Assembly (NCBI GenBank): GCA_002701375.1
Contig: NZVB01000036.1
Location: 1 to 44,940, forward strand
Source: Cyanobium sp. NAT70
GTDB taxonomy: Bacteria > Cyanobacteriota > Cyanobacteriia > PCC-6307 > Cyanobiaceae
DNA: 44,940 nucleotides
Reading direction: 5' to 3'
The position numbers and the translations under genes were made by a program. The number at the start of each line of letters is the position of its first letter. Within the stretch, counting starts at the first letter, position 1. A model generated the notes under the pieces. The model was not told the origin of the DNA and made no database searches. It was given only the letters and a program-made list of their open reading frames with translations. Positions 19,175 through 29,105 of the stretch are shown here, in pieces.

Positions 19175-20863
19175 TTACGCCGACGCGATCGGCAGTCTCC
19201 AGCCGCTCCCAAAAGCCTGGCTACTCACCTTGAGCAAAGGTGCTGCTTGTCGACGCTTGAATTCGGTGCGTTTCAACAGTTGCTCGACACGCTTCACCAG
19301 GCCTGGTTTGTGGCCCGCAGCAATGAGCTCTTCAACACTGCGGCGTTCCTCAATCAAGGGGATGAGGAGTGCATCGAGCAGGTCGTAATCCGGGAGAGAA
19401 TCACTGTCTTTTTGGTCTGGTCGTAGCTCAGCGCTCGGTGGTTTTGTGCGGATTGCTTGTCCGATCAGTTCATCACTCGTGGGGAGTCCAAGGTCTTCTC
19501 GACAACGGAGTGACTCATCACTGTCCAACCATTCACAGAGGCTGAACACGCTGGTTTTGTACAGATCACCAATCACCGCTAACCCTCCATTCATGTCTCC
19601 ATAAAGGGTGCAGTAGCCAACTGCTAATTCTGATTTGTTGCCAGTGGTGAGTAAGAGCTGGCCCTGCTGGTTGGCCACAGCCATTAATAGTGTCCCGCGG
19701 ATTCGAGATTGCAGATTTTCTGCGGTCACCCCGCTCGGTGCTTGACCCAGGGCTGGTTGCAGGATGAGATCAAACCCCTCCATCAGCGTTTGAATAGGCA
19801 GGGTGTGACTGGAAAGTTCAAGCCGCTTGGCGAGGGCCATCGCGTCATCGATGGATCCCGCACTACTCCAAGGGGAAGGCATCAACAGCACGGAAACGCG
19901 ATCTGCGCCAAGAGCTGCCGTGGCGATGGCTGCCACCAATGCCGAGTCAATACCACCACTGAGGCCCAGCAGTGCTTGGCGGAATCCGCATTTGGTGGCG
20001 TAATCCCTCACTCCAAGGACGAGAGCCCTGAACAGACGCTCTTGGGACGAGCCCGCAGCTGTGAGGGTCGGTGTCAAGTTGGAGTCCGAGCTAGACCAGA
20101 CCATCAGGCTTTCTTGACAGAAAGGCAGGTCCAGCAACGTTGTGCCATCAGAGGCCATCACAAAGCTGCCACCGTCGAAGACCAATTCGTCATTGCTACC
20201 GACTTGATTGAGGTAGAGCACAGGGCATCCGAGTCGGCGGGCTGCTTGTCGGGCCAAATCGCGTCGCAACGAAGGTTTGGCGGAATCAAAGGGAGATGCC
20301 GCCAGGTTGATCAATAGGTCGGGCTTCTCAGGTTGCAAGGCCGCGATTGGGTCAGGTCCGTCCAAACGCTCGCGTTGGATGTCATCTTCGACCCATAGGT
20401 CTTCGCAAATGGTCAGACCAATCCTGAGGCCATCGGGCCAGCGCAGAAGACATGGACCTGGTCCAGGACGAAAGTAACGTCGTTCGTCAAATACGTCATA
20501 ACTGGGAAGCAACTGCTTTTGCGCCACTGGCGTCCAGCCATGGCGGTTGACCAGCACCACGCTGTTGTGCAGTGAAGGGGCGCGAGTGTCGTCTGCTGGC
20601 AATGCCACTCCAACCAGCAACGAAACATCGCTCTGATCTGCAGAGAGATCTTGAACCAATTGTTCAAGTGCTTGCGTCTGCTCTAAAAGTCGGCTTGGTT
20701 GAAGCAGAAGATCTCTGGGTGGGTACCCCCAGAGCGACAACTCGGGGGTGAGAACGAGTTCCGCATGCCTACTTTCTGCGTTCCTTCGCGCTGATGTAAT
20801 GCGTGCAGCATTGCCGAGAAGATCCCCCACGAGCGGGTTGAGCTGGGCCAGAGCGAGGCGCAT
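19175..20863 (-). CDS. nadE: glutamine-hydrolysing NAD+ synthetase
   Basis: NadE makes NAD+ from nicotinate adenine dinucleotide, ATP and glutamine. I use the ATG at 20863 (MRLALAQLNPLVGD), which shares its A with the nadD stop; the track start is 54 bases upstream. The 562-residue protein has an N-terminal nitrilase-type glutaminase with the Glu-Lys-Cys triad in LTPELSLWGYP, KQLLPSYDVFDERR and LTICEDLWVED. A C-terminal synthetase domain carries the PP-loop LGLSGGIDSALVA. It directly follows nadD, so two consecutive steps of NAD synthesis are coupled. Confidence 0.97.
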   Translation of the reverse strand: MRLALAQLNPLVGDLLGNAARITSARRNAESRHAELVLTPELSLWGYPPRDLLLQPSRLLEQTQALEQLVQDLSADQSDVSLLVGVALPADDTRAPSLHNSVVLVNRHGWTPVAQKQLLPSYDVFDERRYFRPGPGPCLLRWPDGLRIGLTICEDLWVEDDIQRERLDGPDPIAALQPEKPDLLINLAASPFDSAKPSLRRDLARQAARRLGCPVLYLNQVGSNDELVFDGGSFVMASDGTTLLDLPFCQESLMVWSSSDSNLTPTLTAAGSSQERLFRALVLGVRDYATKCGFRQALLGLSGGIDSALVAAIATAALGADRVSVLLMPSPWSSAGSIDDAMALAKRLELSSHTLPIQTLMEGFDLILQPALGQAPSGVTAENLQSRIRGTLLMAVANQQGQLLLTTGNKSELAVGYCTLYGDMNGGLAVIGDLYKTSVFSLCEWLDSDESLRCREDLGLPTSDELIGQAIRTKPPSAELRPDQKDSDSLPDYDLLDALLIPLIEERRSVEELIAAGHKPGLVKRVEQLLKRTEFKRRQAAPLLKVSSQAFGSGWRLPIASA

Positions 20864-21441
20864 CAGCAGCGGCTGGGTGTAAGGCCATAAAGATTGTGCT
20901 GCAGCAGCAAGGGCCACACCGTTGCTGGCACTTGCGACTGTTGAGGTGATTGCCGCAGCTCTGAACTGGCGCTGGCCGGGATGGATAGATCAAGAACGTC
21001 CACGGTCGCGCCCCGGTTTTGCAACCTTGTGAGGACCTCTGCTCGGAGCGGCCAGCCCTGCCGATGCACGATGGCAAGTCGTAGATGCATGAGCCATTGA
21101 TCCGCCTGTTTCCAGTTGGGAATTTGGTGGGCCAAATCGCTTCCGACGACAAAAATGAGATCTCGGTGAGGCCAACGAGCGGCGGCTCGCTCCAAGGTGA
21201 CGCGGGTGAAGGGGCTGCTGAGCTCTTGGACCAATTGAAGGTTGGGATTGTCGATCTCCACCACCACGGCTTCGAGCAATTTGGATCGAAGTGCCAGGGG
21301 GGCGCCGTGTTGCTTGATCGGGTTGTCACTGGCCCAAGTGGCAACGTGGGCGTAACGGGTCAAGAGGCGATTCAGAAGTGTCTGATGCCCATGGGTGGGG
21401 GGATCAGCGCTGGTGCCGAGTAAGGCAATGGCATCCGCCAT
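20863..21441 (-). CDS. nadD: nicotinate-nucleotide adenylyltransferase
   Basis: NadD joins nicotinate mononucleotide to AMP, giving the NadE substrate. The ATG at 21441 yields 192 residues starting MADAIALLGTSADPPTHGH, where the nucleotidyltransferase motif DPPxHxGH-type sequence (DPPTHGH) is clear. The second motif, ISSTxxR in the family, appears as SASSELRQ. The start lies 5 bases after the GTPase stop, and the stop overlaps the nadE start. The cyanobacterial form is shorter and divergent from the enterobacterial enzyme, but linkage to nadE makes the call firm. Confidence 0.92.
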   Translation of the reverse strand: MADAIALLGTSADPPTHGHQTLLNRLLTRYAHVATWASDNPIKQHGAPLALRSKLLEAVVVEIDNPNLQLVQELSSPFTRVTLERAAARWPHRDLIFVVGSDLAHQIPNWKQADQWLMHLRLAIVHRQGWPLRAEVLTRLQNRGATVDVLDLSIPASASSELRQSPQQSQVPATVWPLLLQHNLYGLTPSRC

Positions 21442-21446
21442 GACGG

Positions 21447-22754
21447 TCAAGGCAGTAAGGGCTGCAGCGCGTTTGCTTGCGCAAGAGGCCAACGCTTCAG
21501 CCAGTGCCTCACCACTGGATCGCGGCGTTCCAACCGTTGCAGTAAAGCCCCTGGCTGCCCTCCGCGGCAGTGCAGGAGCAGGCGTGCCACAAGAGTGCCT
21601 GTGCGACGACTGGTATGCACAGCAAGGGCAGCTTGGGCAATGGCTACCGGTGCTGCTGGGGCGAGGCTGAGGCCACCGCTGAATGGAGCAGCCATCAATA
21701 AAAGCTGTTTGATGCCGCTCAAGCCCAGCTGAATCCCGCCAAGCAGAGCGTTTTGACTGGATAAACGTCTCAGCAATCGTCGTGCTGAAGCGGGACCCAT
21801 GGGCAGGTCATAAAGCCGGCAAAGTTGCAGGACCAAAGCGGTGTCCATGACCATCCCACCAGCAAGATCCAAGGCCAGAACGGGATTGATCGCAACCCCG
21901 GTCGCCTTGGCGGCGGCATAGCTACCGATTAATCCTTGGGCGTCACGTCGGTGCAAACGTAATCGCAACTGTTGGCGTGTTTCTTGGAAACGATGTGCTC
22001 GCCGTAGAGCGTGCATGGTCAAAAGGAGGTCTCCCTCTTGCAGGAGCTGTTGCCGTAAGTGCTGATCCAACGTTGTGATCTGCGCTGGCGCTCTCTCACT
22101 GCGCGGACGGCCCTTGGCATCCAGCACAGGTCGACGGGGGGCTGCGGCCACCGCTGTGATTGGAATCGCAACGGGAAGTCGCGATTGCATAGTCGCGATC
22201 AGCCCCGGTAGCTCTTGCTCATGCCAACGGTCGCTTCGGTTGAGCACCAGTTGAAAAGGCTTGCCATTCGCCAAGAGCGCATCGATCGCGACGCGATCGA
22301 TGCGTGTGAGGTCGCTGTCGACCACGAGCAAGACCAGGTCCGCCTCCATCGCGACCGTCATGGCCAGTTGGTGACGGCCTTCCCCCTGCTGGATGTCATC
22401 GATCCCAGGCGTATCGATCAGTTCGATTCCGCCCAATCCAGGTATTGCGATCGGCCAACGCACAGAACGCTGTTGGAAGGTGCTGCCATGAGCGACATCG
22501 GTGGCTAACAGCTGTTTGCCAAGGAACGCATTAATCAGACTGGATTTTCCAACTCCAACACGACCGAAAACAGCAATGTGCAGTCGACGTTGCTCAAGCC
22601 GTTTGAGTTGCTGATCGAGCAGGGTTAAGTCATCGGCCAGGAGGCCTTGCTCTCGATGGCTTAGCTGCACATCCGCACGCCAACGTTGCAGCAACTGCCG
22701 ACAACGCTCCGTGCTCGGTGGTGGTGTCGAAAAAACCTCAGTCATCTCGCTCAT
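21447..22754 (-). CDS. Era-like GTPase with C-terminal DUF697-like membrane region
   Basis: This 435-residue protein has a G1 motif FGRVGVGKSS (about 63-72), a G3 motif IDTPGID (about 107-113) and a G4-like NRSD (about 167-170) in place of NKxD. The C-terminal part has Ala/Gly-rich hydrophobic helices typical of DUF697 proteins, which may contact the membrane. I prefer the ATG at 22754 (MSEMTEVF), whose ATGA overlaps the stop of the upstream CNNM gene. The function is unknown; cyanobacterial relatives are of the YcjF/Era-like type. Confidence 0.85.
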   Translation of the reverse strand: MSEMTEVFSTPPPSTERCRQLLQRWRADVQLSHREQGLLADDLTLLDQQLKRLEQRRLHIAVFGRVGVGKSSLINAFLGKQLLATDVAHGSTFQQRSVRWPIAIPGLGGIELIDTPGIDDIQQGEGRHQLAMTVAMEADLVLLVVDSDLTRIDRVAIDALLANGKPFQLVLNRSDRWHEQELPGLIATMQSRLPVAIPITAVAAAPRRPVLDAKGRPRSERAPAQITTLDQHLRQQLLQEGDLLLTMHALRRAHRFQETRQQLRLRLHRRDAQGLIGSYAAAKATGVAINPVLALDLAGGMVMDTALVLQLCRLYDLPMGPASARRLLRRLSSQNALLGGIQLGLSGIKQLLLMAAPFSGGLSLAPAAPVAIAQAALAVHTSRRTGTLVARLLLHCRGGQPGALLQRLERRDPVVRHWLKRWPLAQANALQPLLP

Positions 22755-23755
22755 GGTGCCGGTTTTCTCCACCAACCCGCCAGTACGGCCAAGACGGATT
22801 CAGCCCTAATCACTCCAACGAAACCTCCAAATTCATCGACGACAACCCGAACGCCACTGCTATCTCGACGAAATCCCGTCAAGAGGCGATCGGCACGAAT
22901 CATTTCTGGGACGTATTCCACCGGTTCACAGAGATCAACTGGTGTTAGGAGTCCGCGATTTTCGAGCAAGGCCGTCAACAGCCGTTCGCGACTGGCTACG
23001 CCAAGAATTTTGTCCACTTGTTCTCCAAGCACAACCCACCAAGGGGTGTTGTCGCTAAGCAATAAAGCCCGTTGGGCCTCAAGGCTGAGTCCACCGTTCA
23101 GGGTTGGAGCTGCGACACGTGGGGTCATCAGATCTCTGGCCGTGAGGTCATTCAGTTGGAAGACCTTGCCGATCATGGCTGCTTCGTCTGCTTCGATGGC
23201 TCCTTTCTGGGAACCAAGCCTGGCCATCAGGCGGATCTCGTCTTCATTGGTCGTGATTTCGGCCTCCTCTGTAATGGCGGGAAGCATTCGTTCGAGCAGC
23301 AAAACCAGCGGCTGCATCAGAACGCCCAGCCAATGCAGTGCGGGAGCGCTTGCGAGGGAGACGGTAAGGGCCAGTCGGCTGCCGAGTGCCTTGGGAAGAA
23401 TTTCCCCCAAAAGCATCACCAAGATGGTGAGTCCGACGGAGAACAACGGCAGTGCTACTCCGCTGATCTCGCGCTGTTTGAACACCCAAGCGGCATAGCC
23501 ACCAAGCATCATGCTGCCAAAAATGTTGAAACCGTTATTGGCAATGACCAGCACCGAGAGCGTGCGGCCGAGACGTTGACGAAGCTGTGCGAGGCGTCGC
23601 GCGCCGGGAATCGGACGATTGCGGGCAGCTAGCTCATGAACCCGGATTGGATTGACGGTGAGAAGGGCTGCTTCTACTCCAGAGCAAAGTGCGGAACCGA
23701 GCAGGACAATCAGGACCAGCAGGAGTAAAACCAGCAGGTCGGAATTTGACGACAC
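22751..23755 (-). CDS. CNNM/CorC-type membrane protein with CBS domains (DUF21)
   Basis: This 334-residue protein has an N-terminal DUF21 membrane domain with hydrophobic segments at about 8-30, 60-85, 95-120 and 130-155. It includes the family signatures CSGVEAALLTVNP and LGEILPKALGSRLA. A cytoplasmic CBS pair follows, starting MIGKVFQLNDLTARDLMTPR. Such proteins act in magnesium or cobalt transport or efflux, with CBS domains sensing nucleotides. The start is GTG at 23755. It heads a dense minus-strand unit with the GTPase and nadD-nadE, and is divergent from gmd with a 54-base shared promoter gap. Confidence 0.9.
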   Translation of the reverse strand: MSSNSDLLVLLLLVLIVLLGSALCSGVEAALLTVNPIRVHELAARNRPIPGARRLAQLRQRLGRTLSVLVIANNGFNIFGSMMLGGYAAWVFKQREISGVALPLFSVGLTILVMLLGEILPKALGSRLALTVSLASAPALHWLGVLMQPLVLLLERMLPAITEEAEITTNEDEIRLMARLGSQKGAIEADEAAMIGKVFQLNDLTARDLMTPRVAAPTLNGGLSLEAQRALLLSDNTPWWVVLGEQVDKILGVASRERLLTALLENRGLLTPVDLCEPVEYVPEMIRADRLLTGFRRDSSGVRVVVDEFGGFVGVIRAESVLAVLAGWWRKPAP

Positions 23756-23809
23756 GCTCTGCGAGGACTTGCAATTAATAGCTTATCTGGACTGTGATAC
23801 GGTCCGCCC

Positions 23810-24898
23810 ATGAAAAAGGCTTTGATCACCGGGATCACCGGGCAAGATGGCAGTTATCTGGCAGAACTGCTGCTTGAGAAAGGTTATGAAGTGCATGGGA
23901 TCAAGCGGCGCGCCAGTAGTTTTAATACAACAAGGATTGATCACTTGTATCAGGATCCTCACGAAAAGGATCAACGCCTTGTTCTCCACTATGGGGACCT
24001 TACGGACAGCACAAATCTGATACGAATAGTGCAAATTGTGCAGCCAGATGAGATTTATAACTTGGGTGCACAAAGTCATGTCGCCGTTAGTTTTGAGGCG
24101 CCTGAATACACTGCGAACAGCGATGCACTTGGCACTCTGAGAATTCTCGAAGCGGTAAGAATTCTTGGATTGTCCGAAAAAACTCGCATCTATCAAGCCA
24201 GTACAAGTGAATTGTATGGTCTTGTTCAAGAGGTTCCTCAGAAAGAGTCAACTCCTTTTTACCCTCGGAGTCCGTATGGTGTCGCTAAACTATATGCATA
24301 TTGGATCACTGTAAATTATAGAGAGTCCTATGGGATGTATGCTTGTAATGGAGTTTTATTTAATCACGAAAGTCCTCGAAGGGGAGAAACTTTTGTGACC
24401 AGGAAAATTACTCGTGGGCTGTGTCGAATCGATGCAGACTTGGATGGTTGTCTCTATATGGGAAATCTTGATTCACTTCGGGACTGGGGCCATGCTCGCG
24501 ATTACGTTGAAATGCAGTGGATGATGCTGCAGCAAGATCATCCAGAGGATTTTGTTATCGCCACTGGTCGTCAAGAAAGTGTGCGTCGCTTTATTGAGTT
24601 AACCGCAATTCAGCTTGGTTGGGGGGCCATGGAGTGGAGTGGTGAAGGCGTGAACGAAGTTGGTCGTAGAGCTGATAACGGCAATATTGTTGTCAGAATT
24701 GATCCCCGTTATTTTCGTCCTGCGGAGGTTGAAACGTTGCTTGGAGATCCAAGTAAGGCAAGAGAAAAGTTGGGCTGGGTGCCGACTACGACGCTTGAAG
24801 AAATGGTTGCAGAAATGGTTAAAGTAGACCAAGAAGAGGCGACAAAGGAGGCGTATTTAAGGCGTAAGGGTTTTGCTGTCGTGGGTGCAAGAGAATGA
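23810..24898 (+). CDS. gmd: GDP-mannose 4,6-dehydratase
   Basis: Gmd converts GDP-D-mannose to GDP-4-keto-6-deoxy-D-mannose, the first step to GDP-L-fucose. The 362-residue protein shows the NADP-binding motif GITGQDG (8-14), the NADP(H)-contacting [15 protein letters not shown] segment, the STSE catalytic region (131-134) and Tyr156-xxx-Lys160. It overlaps fcl by four bases (ATGA), so both enzymes are made together. Within it, codon use and base content are more AT-rich than in neighbouring housekeeping genes, which fits a mobile surface-polysaccharide function. Confidence 0.97.
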   Translation: MKKALITGITGQDGSYLAELLLEKGYEVHGIKRRASSFNTTRIDHLYQDPHEKDQRLVLHYGDLTDSTNLIRIVQIVQPDEIYNLGAQSHVAVSFEAPEYTANSDALGTLRILEAVRILGLSEKTRIYQASTSELYGLVQEVPQKESTPFYPRSPYGVAKLYAYWITVNYRESYGMYACNGVLFNHESPRRGETFVTRKITRGLCRIDADLDGCLYMGNLDSLRDWGHARDYVEMQWMMLQQDHPEDFVIATGRQESVRRFIELTAIQLGWGAMEWSGEGVNEVGRRADNGNIVVRIDPRYFRPAEVETLLGDPSKAREKLGWVPTTTLEEMVAEMVKVDQEEATKEAYLRRKGFAVVGARE

Positions 24899-25890
24899 CG
24901 TTCATTTCAGCGAATGATTGCTTTGCCATTTTCGGTGCACGTGGAATGGCAGGCAGTGCCATTGCTCGTGCGCTGAGCAGCAAGGGTTATTCCACGCAGC
25001 TCAAGCCATCGCGCCAAGAGCTTGATCTGCTTGACGGCGATGCGGTGAGCGCATGGATGCAGAAAATGTCCCCCGATGTTGTTGTTCTGGCGGCGGCAAA
25101 AGTCGGAGGGATTCAAGCTAATGATTCTTATCCATCAGACTTCCTACTTGAAAACCTTAAGATTCAAACACATGTGATTGAATCCGCCTGGCGACAAGGA
25201 GTGAGGCGACTTTTGTTTCTTGGCAGTAGTTGTATTTATCCCAAGTTTGCTCATCAGCCGATTTGCGAGGAGTCGTTATTAACCGGCTCGCTCGAGCCCA
25301 CTAATGCTTGGTACGCGATCGCAAAAATCACGGGAATCAAATTATGTGAAGCGCTTCGTATACAACATGGCTTTGACGCAATTAGTCTCATGCCGACTAA
25401 CCTTTATGGCCCAGGGGATAATTATCATCCGACCAACAGTCATGTCTTACCTGCCTTAATTCGACGTTTTCATGAAGCGAAACAGCGTGGTGAAAGCGAG
25501 GTTGTTTGTTGGGGCACTGGACGACCGCTTCGAGAATTTCTTCATGCGGATGATCTTGGCAATGCCTGTGTATTCGCGCTCGAGCATTGGAGTGCCATCG
25601 TTGAAAATGCCCCTTGCGATTCCAGTGGTGAACGGCTTGCGTTCCTCAATGTGGGAACAGGAGTGGATCTTTCGATTCGTGAGTTAGCCGAACAGGTTGC
25701 TGAGACCATTGGTTTTCGAGGGGCGATTCGTTGGGATACGACCAAACCGGATGGCACACCCAAGAAGCAGCTTGATATGTCTCGTTTGCATGCCATGGGC
25801 TGGACAGCTCAGATTCCCTTAGTCGAGGGATTGGGTCTGGCTTATCAGGATTTCAAGTCTGCGTTGGTTGATCAACGTTTGCGCGGTTGA
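24895..25890 (+). CDS. fcl: GDP-L-fucose synthase (epimerase/reductase)
   Basis: Fcl (WcaG) epimerises and reduces the Gmd product to GDP-L-fucose using NADPH. The 331-residue protein has the cofactor motif [10 protein letters not shown] (13-22), the SSCIYPK segment (111-117) and the catalytic Tyr140-xxx-Lys144 (YAIAK). It also keeps family landmarks, [15 protein letters not shown] and [12 protein letters not shown]. With gmd it forms a complete two-step pathway, feeding fucose or a related 6-deoxyhexose into cell-surface glycans. Confidence 0.97.
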   Translation: MTFISANDCFAIFGARGMAGSAIARALSSKGYSTQLKPSRQELDLLDGDAVSAWMQKMSPDVVVLAAAKVGGIQANDSYPSDFLLENLKIQTHVIESAWRQGVRRLLFLGSSCIYPKFAHQPICEESLLTGSLEPTNAWYAIAKITGIKLCEALRIQHGFDAISLMPTNLYGPGDNYHPTNSHVLPALIRRFHEAKQRGESEVVCWGTGRPLREFLHADDLGNACVFALEHWSAIVENAPCDSSGERLAFLNVGTGVDLSIRELAEQVAETIGFRGAIRWDTTKPDGTPKKQLDMSRLHAMGWTAQIPLVEGLGLAYQDFKSALVDQRLRG

Positions 25891-25927
25891 ACTGTCATTG
25901 TGATCTCTTGAGGTTTTACCAACCAGC

Positions 25928-27253
25928 GTGACAGCGTTTAATTCCAGCATTCATGAACAGCGGCGCGAGTGTTTCATGGAACAGCTCGGATCCGCCGCAG
26001 CGGTCATTCCCGCCTCACCTCTGGCAACCCATCATGCTGATTGCGAGTGGCCGTTCCGACAGAACAGCGATTTCTTCTACCTAACCGGTTTTGATGAACC
26101 GGATGCCGTAGCCCTGTTGTTGCCGCATCGGCCAGAAGGCGAGAGATATGTTCTTTTTGTCCATCCTCGTGATCCGGCTGCAGAGGTTTGGCACGGCTTT
26201 CGTTGGGGCACACAAGGGGCTGTTGATCAATTCGGCGCTGAGATCGCTCATCCACTAGAGCAATTGTCAGAAAAGCTGCCCGATTATTTGAATGGCGCAG
26301 AGGCCATTGCTTTTCGGGTGGGGCGGTACCCCACGATTGAGCCGCTGGTCTTGAACATTTGGGGTCAGCAGCTGGATCGGGCACCACGTGTTGGGCAAGC
26401 CGCCCTTGGCCTTGTGGCGCCATGTCCAATTCTGCATCGGTTGCGCTTGCAAAAGTCGCCAGATGAACTCGAACGTATGCGCGTCGCTTGCAGCATTTCA
26501 GCGGAGGCTCATGAGCTTGCCCGTGAGAAAACCCGGCCTGGAATGAATGAATCGGAAGTGCAAGCGCTGATTGAAGGGTATTTCCGTTCCAGTGGTGCTC
26601 GCGGACCCGCCTATGGCTCGATCGTGGCAGGTGGAGATAATGCTTGCGTCCTCCATTACACCACCAATAATGCATCCCTTCAGGATGGTGATCTGCTTCT
26701 GATTGATGCGGGTTGTTCCCTCTCTGATTACTACAACGGTGATATCACACGGACATTTCCGATTAATGGACGCTTTACTGCTGAGCAGAGAGCTCTCTAT
26801 AGCGTTGTTTTGGAGGCTCAAGAGGCTGCGATTGATGTTGTAACTCCCGGTGTCAGTGCAGAGACGGTGCATGGCACGGCATTGAAGGTTCTGGTGAATG
26901 GTCTATTGGATCTGGGATTGTTAGTTGGGGATGCCAATGATGTGATCGAACGTGGCGATTATCGTCATCTCTACATGCATCGCACCGGTCATTGGTTGGG
27001 CCTTGATGTTCATGACGTGGGCGCTTATCGGCTTGGAGAAAAACCCGTCACACTCGAGTCGGGCATGGTTTTGACCGTTGAACCTGGCCTCTATGTCAGT
27101 GATCGATTGCCAGTGCCCGAGGGGCAACCAGAGATTGCAGATCACTGGAAGGGGATCGGCATTCGTATTGAGGACGATGTCGCGGTCAATGACAGCGGCC
27201 ATGAAATTCTTACCGTTAAGGCGGAGAAGAGTGTTTCTGCGATGGAGCGTTGA
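25928..27253 (+). CDS. pepP: Xaa-Pro aminopeptidase (aminopeptidase P)
   Basis: This metallopeptidase removes an N-terminal residue preceding proline. The 441-residue protein has the AMP_N domain (about 1-140) and the pita-bread catalytic domain. The five metal ligands are visible: D260 (LLIDAG), D272 (NGDITRTF), H355 (TGHWLGLDVHD), E385 (LTVEPGLY) and E415 (IRIEDD). The start is GTG at 25928, 37 bases after fcl; this may be read-through but not an obvious functional link. Confidence 0.95.
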   Translation: MTAFNSSIHEQRRECFMEQLGSAAAVIPASPLATHHADCEWPFRQNSDFFYLTGFDEPDAVALLLPHRPEGERYVLFVHPRDPAAEVWHGFRWGTQGAVDQFGAEIAHPLEQLSEKLPDYLNGAEAIAFRVGRYPTIEPLVLNIWGQQLDRAPRVGQAALGLVAPCPILHRLRLQKSPDELERMRVACSISAEAHELAREKTRPGMNESEVQALIEGYFRSSGARGPAYGSIVAGGDNACVLHYTTNNASLQDGDLLLIDAGCSLSDYYNGDITRTFPINGRFTAEQRALYSVVLEAQEAAIDVVTPGVSAETVHGTALKVLVNGLLDLGLLVGDANDVIERGDYRHLYMHRTGHWLGLDVHDVGAYRLGEKPVTLESGMVLTVEPGLYVSDRLPVPEGQPEIADHWKGIGIRIEDDVAVNDSGHEILTVKAEKSVSAMER

Positions 27254-27256
27254 TTT

Positions 27257-27516
27257 TTATACTAGTGCTGTAGCAATCCAGAAGACAAAGACCACTCTCA
27301 ACATCAGACCTTCTGTTCCAATAATCTTGTTTCTAGGATGGATCAGGAAAAGCGTGAGAGTGAGGAGCACCATCAATGAGGGCTCTAATCCAAGAATGAC
27401 AGGCGTTTCGGCAAGTTCGCCAAGCAAAAGTACCCAGGTACGGCAAGGCTAATTGTGACAAGAACAGAGCCATACAGTGTGTTAATCGCTCGCTGTAAAT
27501 GCCTTTTTAATGTGGC
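27257..27516 (-). pseudogene. possible frameshifted small membrane-protein gene
   Basis: The intergenic region between pepP and the HAD gene contains two overlapping minus-strand open frames that look like parts of one small membrane protein. The upstream piece (27385-27516) reads ...INTLYGSVLVTISLAVPG, and the downstream piece (27257-27448) reads WVLLLGELAETPVILG... and LLTLTLFLIHPR. It ends with a hydrophobic helix (RVVFVFWIATALV). Joining them needs a frame change near 27425-27435. The upstream piece has no ATG, GTG or TTG. The 326-base gap holds nothing else. A translated short form from TTG or ATG is possible but unproven. Confidence 0.35.
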
Positions 27517-27579
27517 TTAAATCGTATTTTGAGTGATTGAACTTGCTTTGATGTCAACACTGAGATCACGACAAGGACG

Positions 27580-28958
<1,379 letters not shown>

Positions 28959-29004
28959 TCGTCTTGGGCGGTATAGAGTTTCGCTAATTAGATCAGCAAT
29001 GCAT

Positions 29005-29049
29005 ATCAATGAAAGTGGAGGCTTGATTCAAGCCTCCACTTTCATTGAT
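29005..29049. other. 45-nt perfect palindrome between convergent genes
   Basis: Two 22-base arms are perfect reverse complements separated by a single base, so a very stable hairpin can form in RNA from either strand. It lies 47 bases after PSRP-3 and 56 bases before the end of the convergent glycosyltransferase-like gene. No T-run follows on either strand, so it is not a classical intrinsic terminator. A bidirectional transcription end or mRNA 3'-end stabiliser is likely. The flanks also share the self-complementary TAATTA. Confidence 0.9.
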
Positions 29050-29105
29050 GCCTAATTAAGAGTTAGAGGCGTTAGCTCGTTGAATAGGATGTACTTGTTT
29101 AATGT

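Noticed and set aside
19709-20317. 202-aa plus-strand ORF opposite nadE
   Set aside because: It is the antisense of the NAD synthetase coding region and has no recognisable motif.
22686-23632. Plus-strand ORFs of 270 and 186 aa opposite the CNNM and GTPase genes
   Set aside because: They are Ser/Arg-rich antisense shadows of the CNNM protein, which has clear DUF21 and CBS features.
26004-26675. 223-aa minus-strand ORF opposite pepP
   Set aside because: The pepP frame has all five metal ligands; the opposite frame has no family character.
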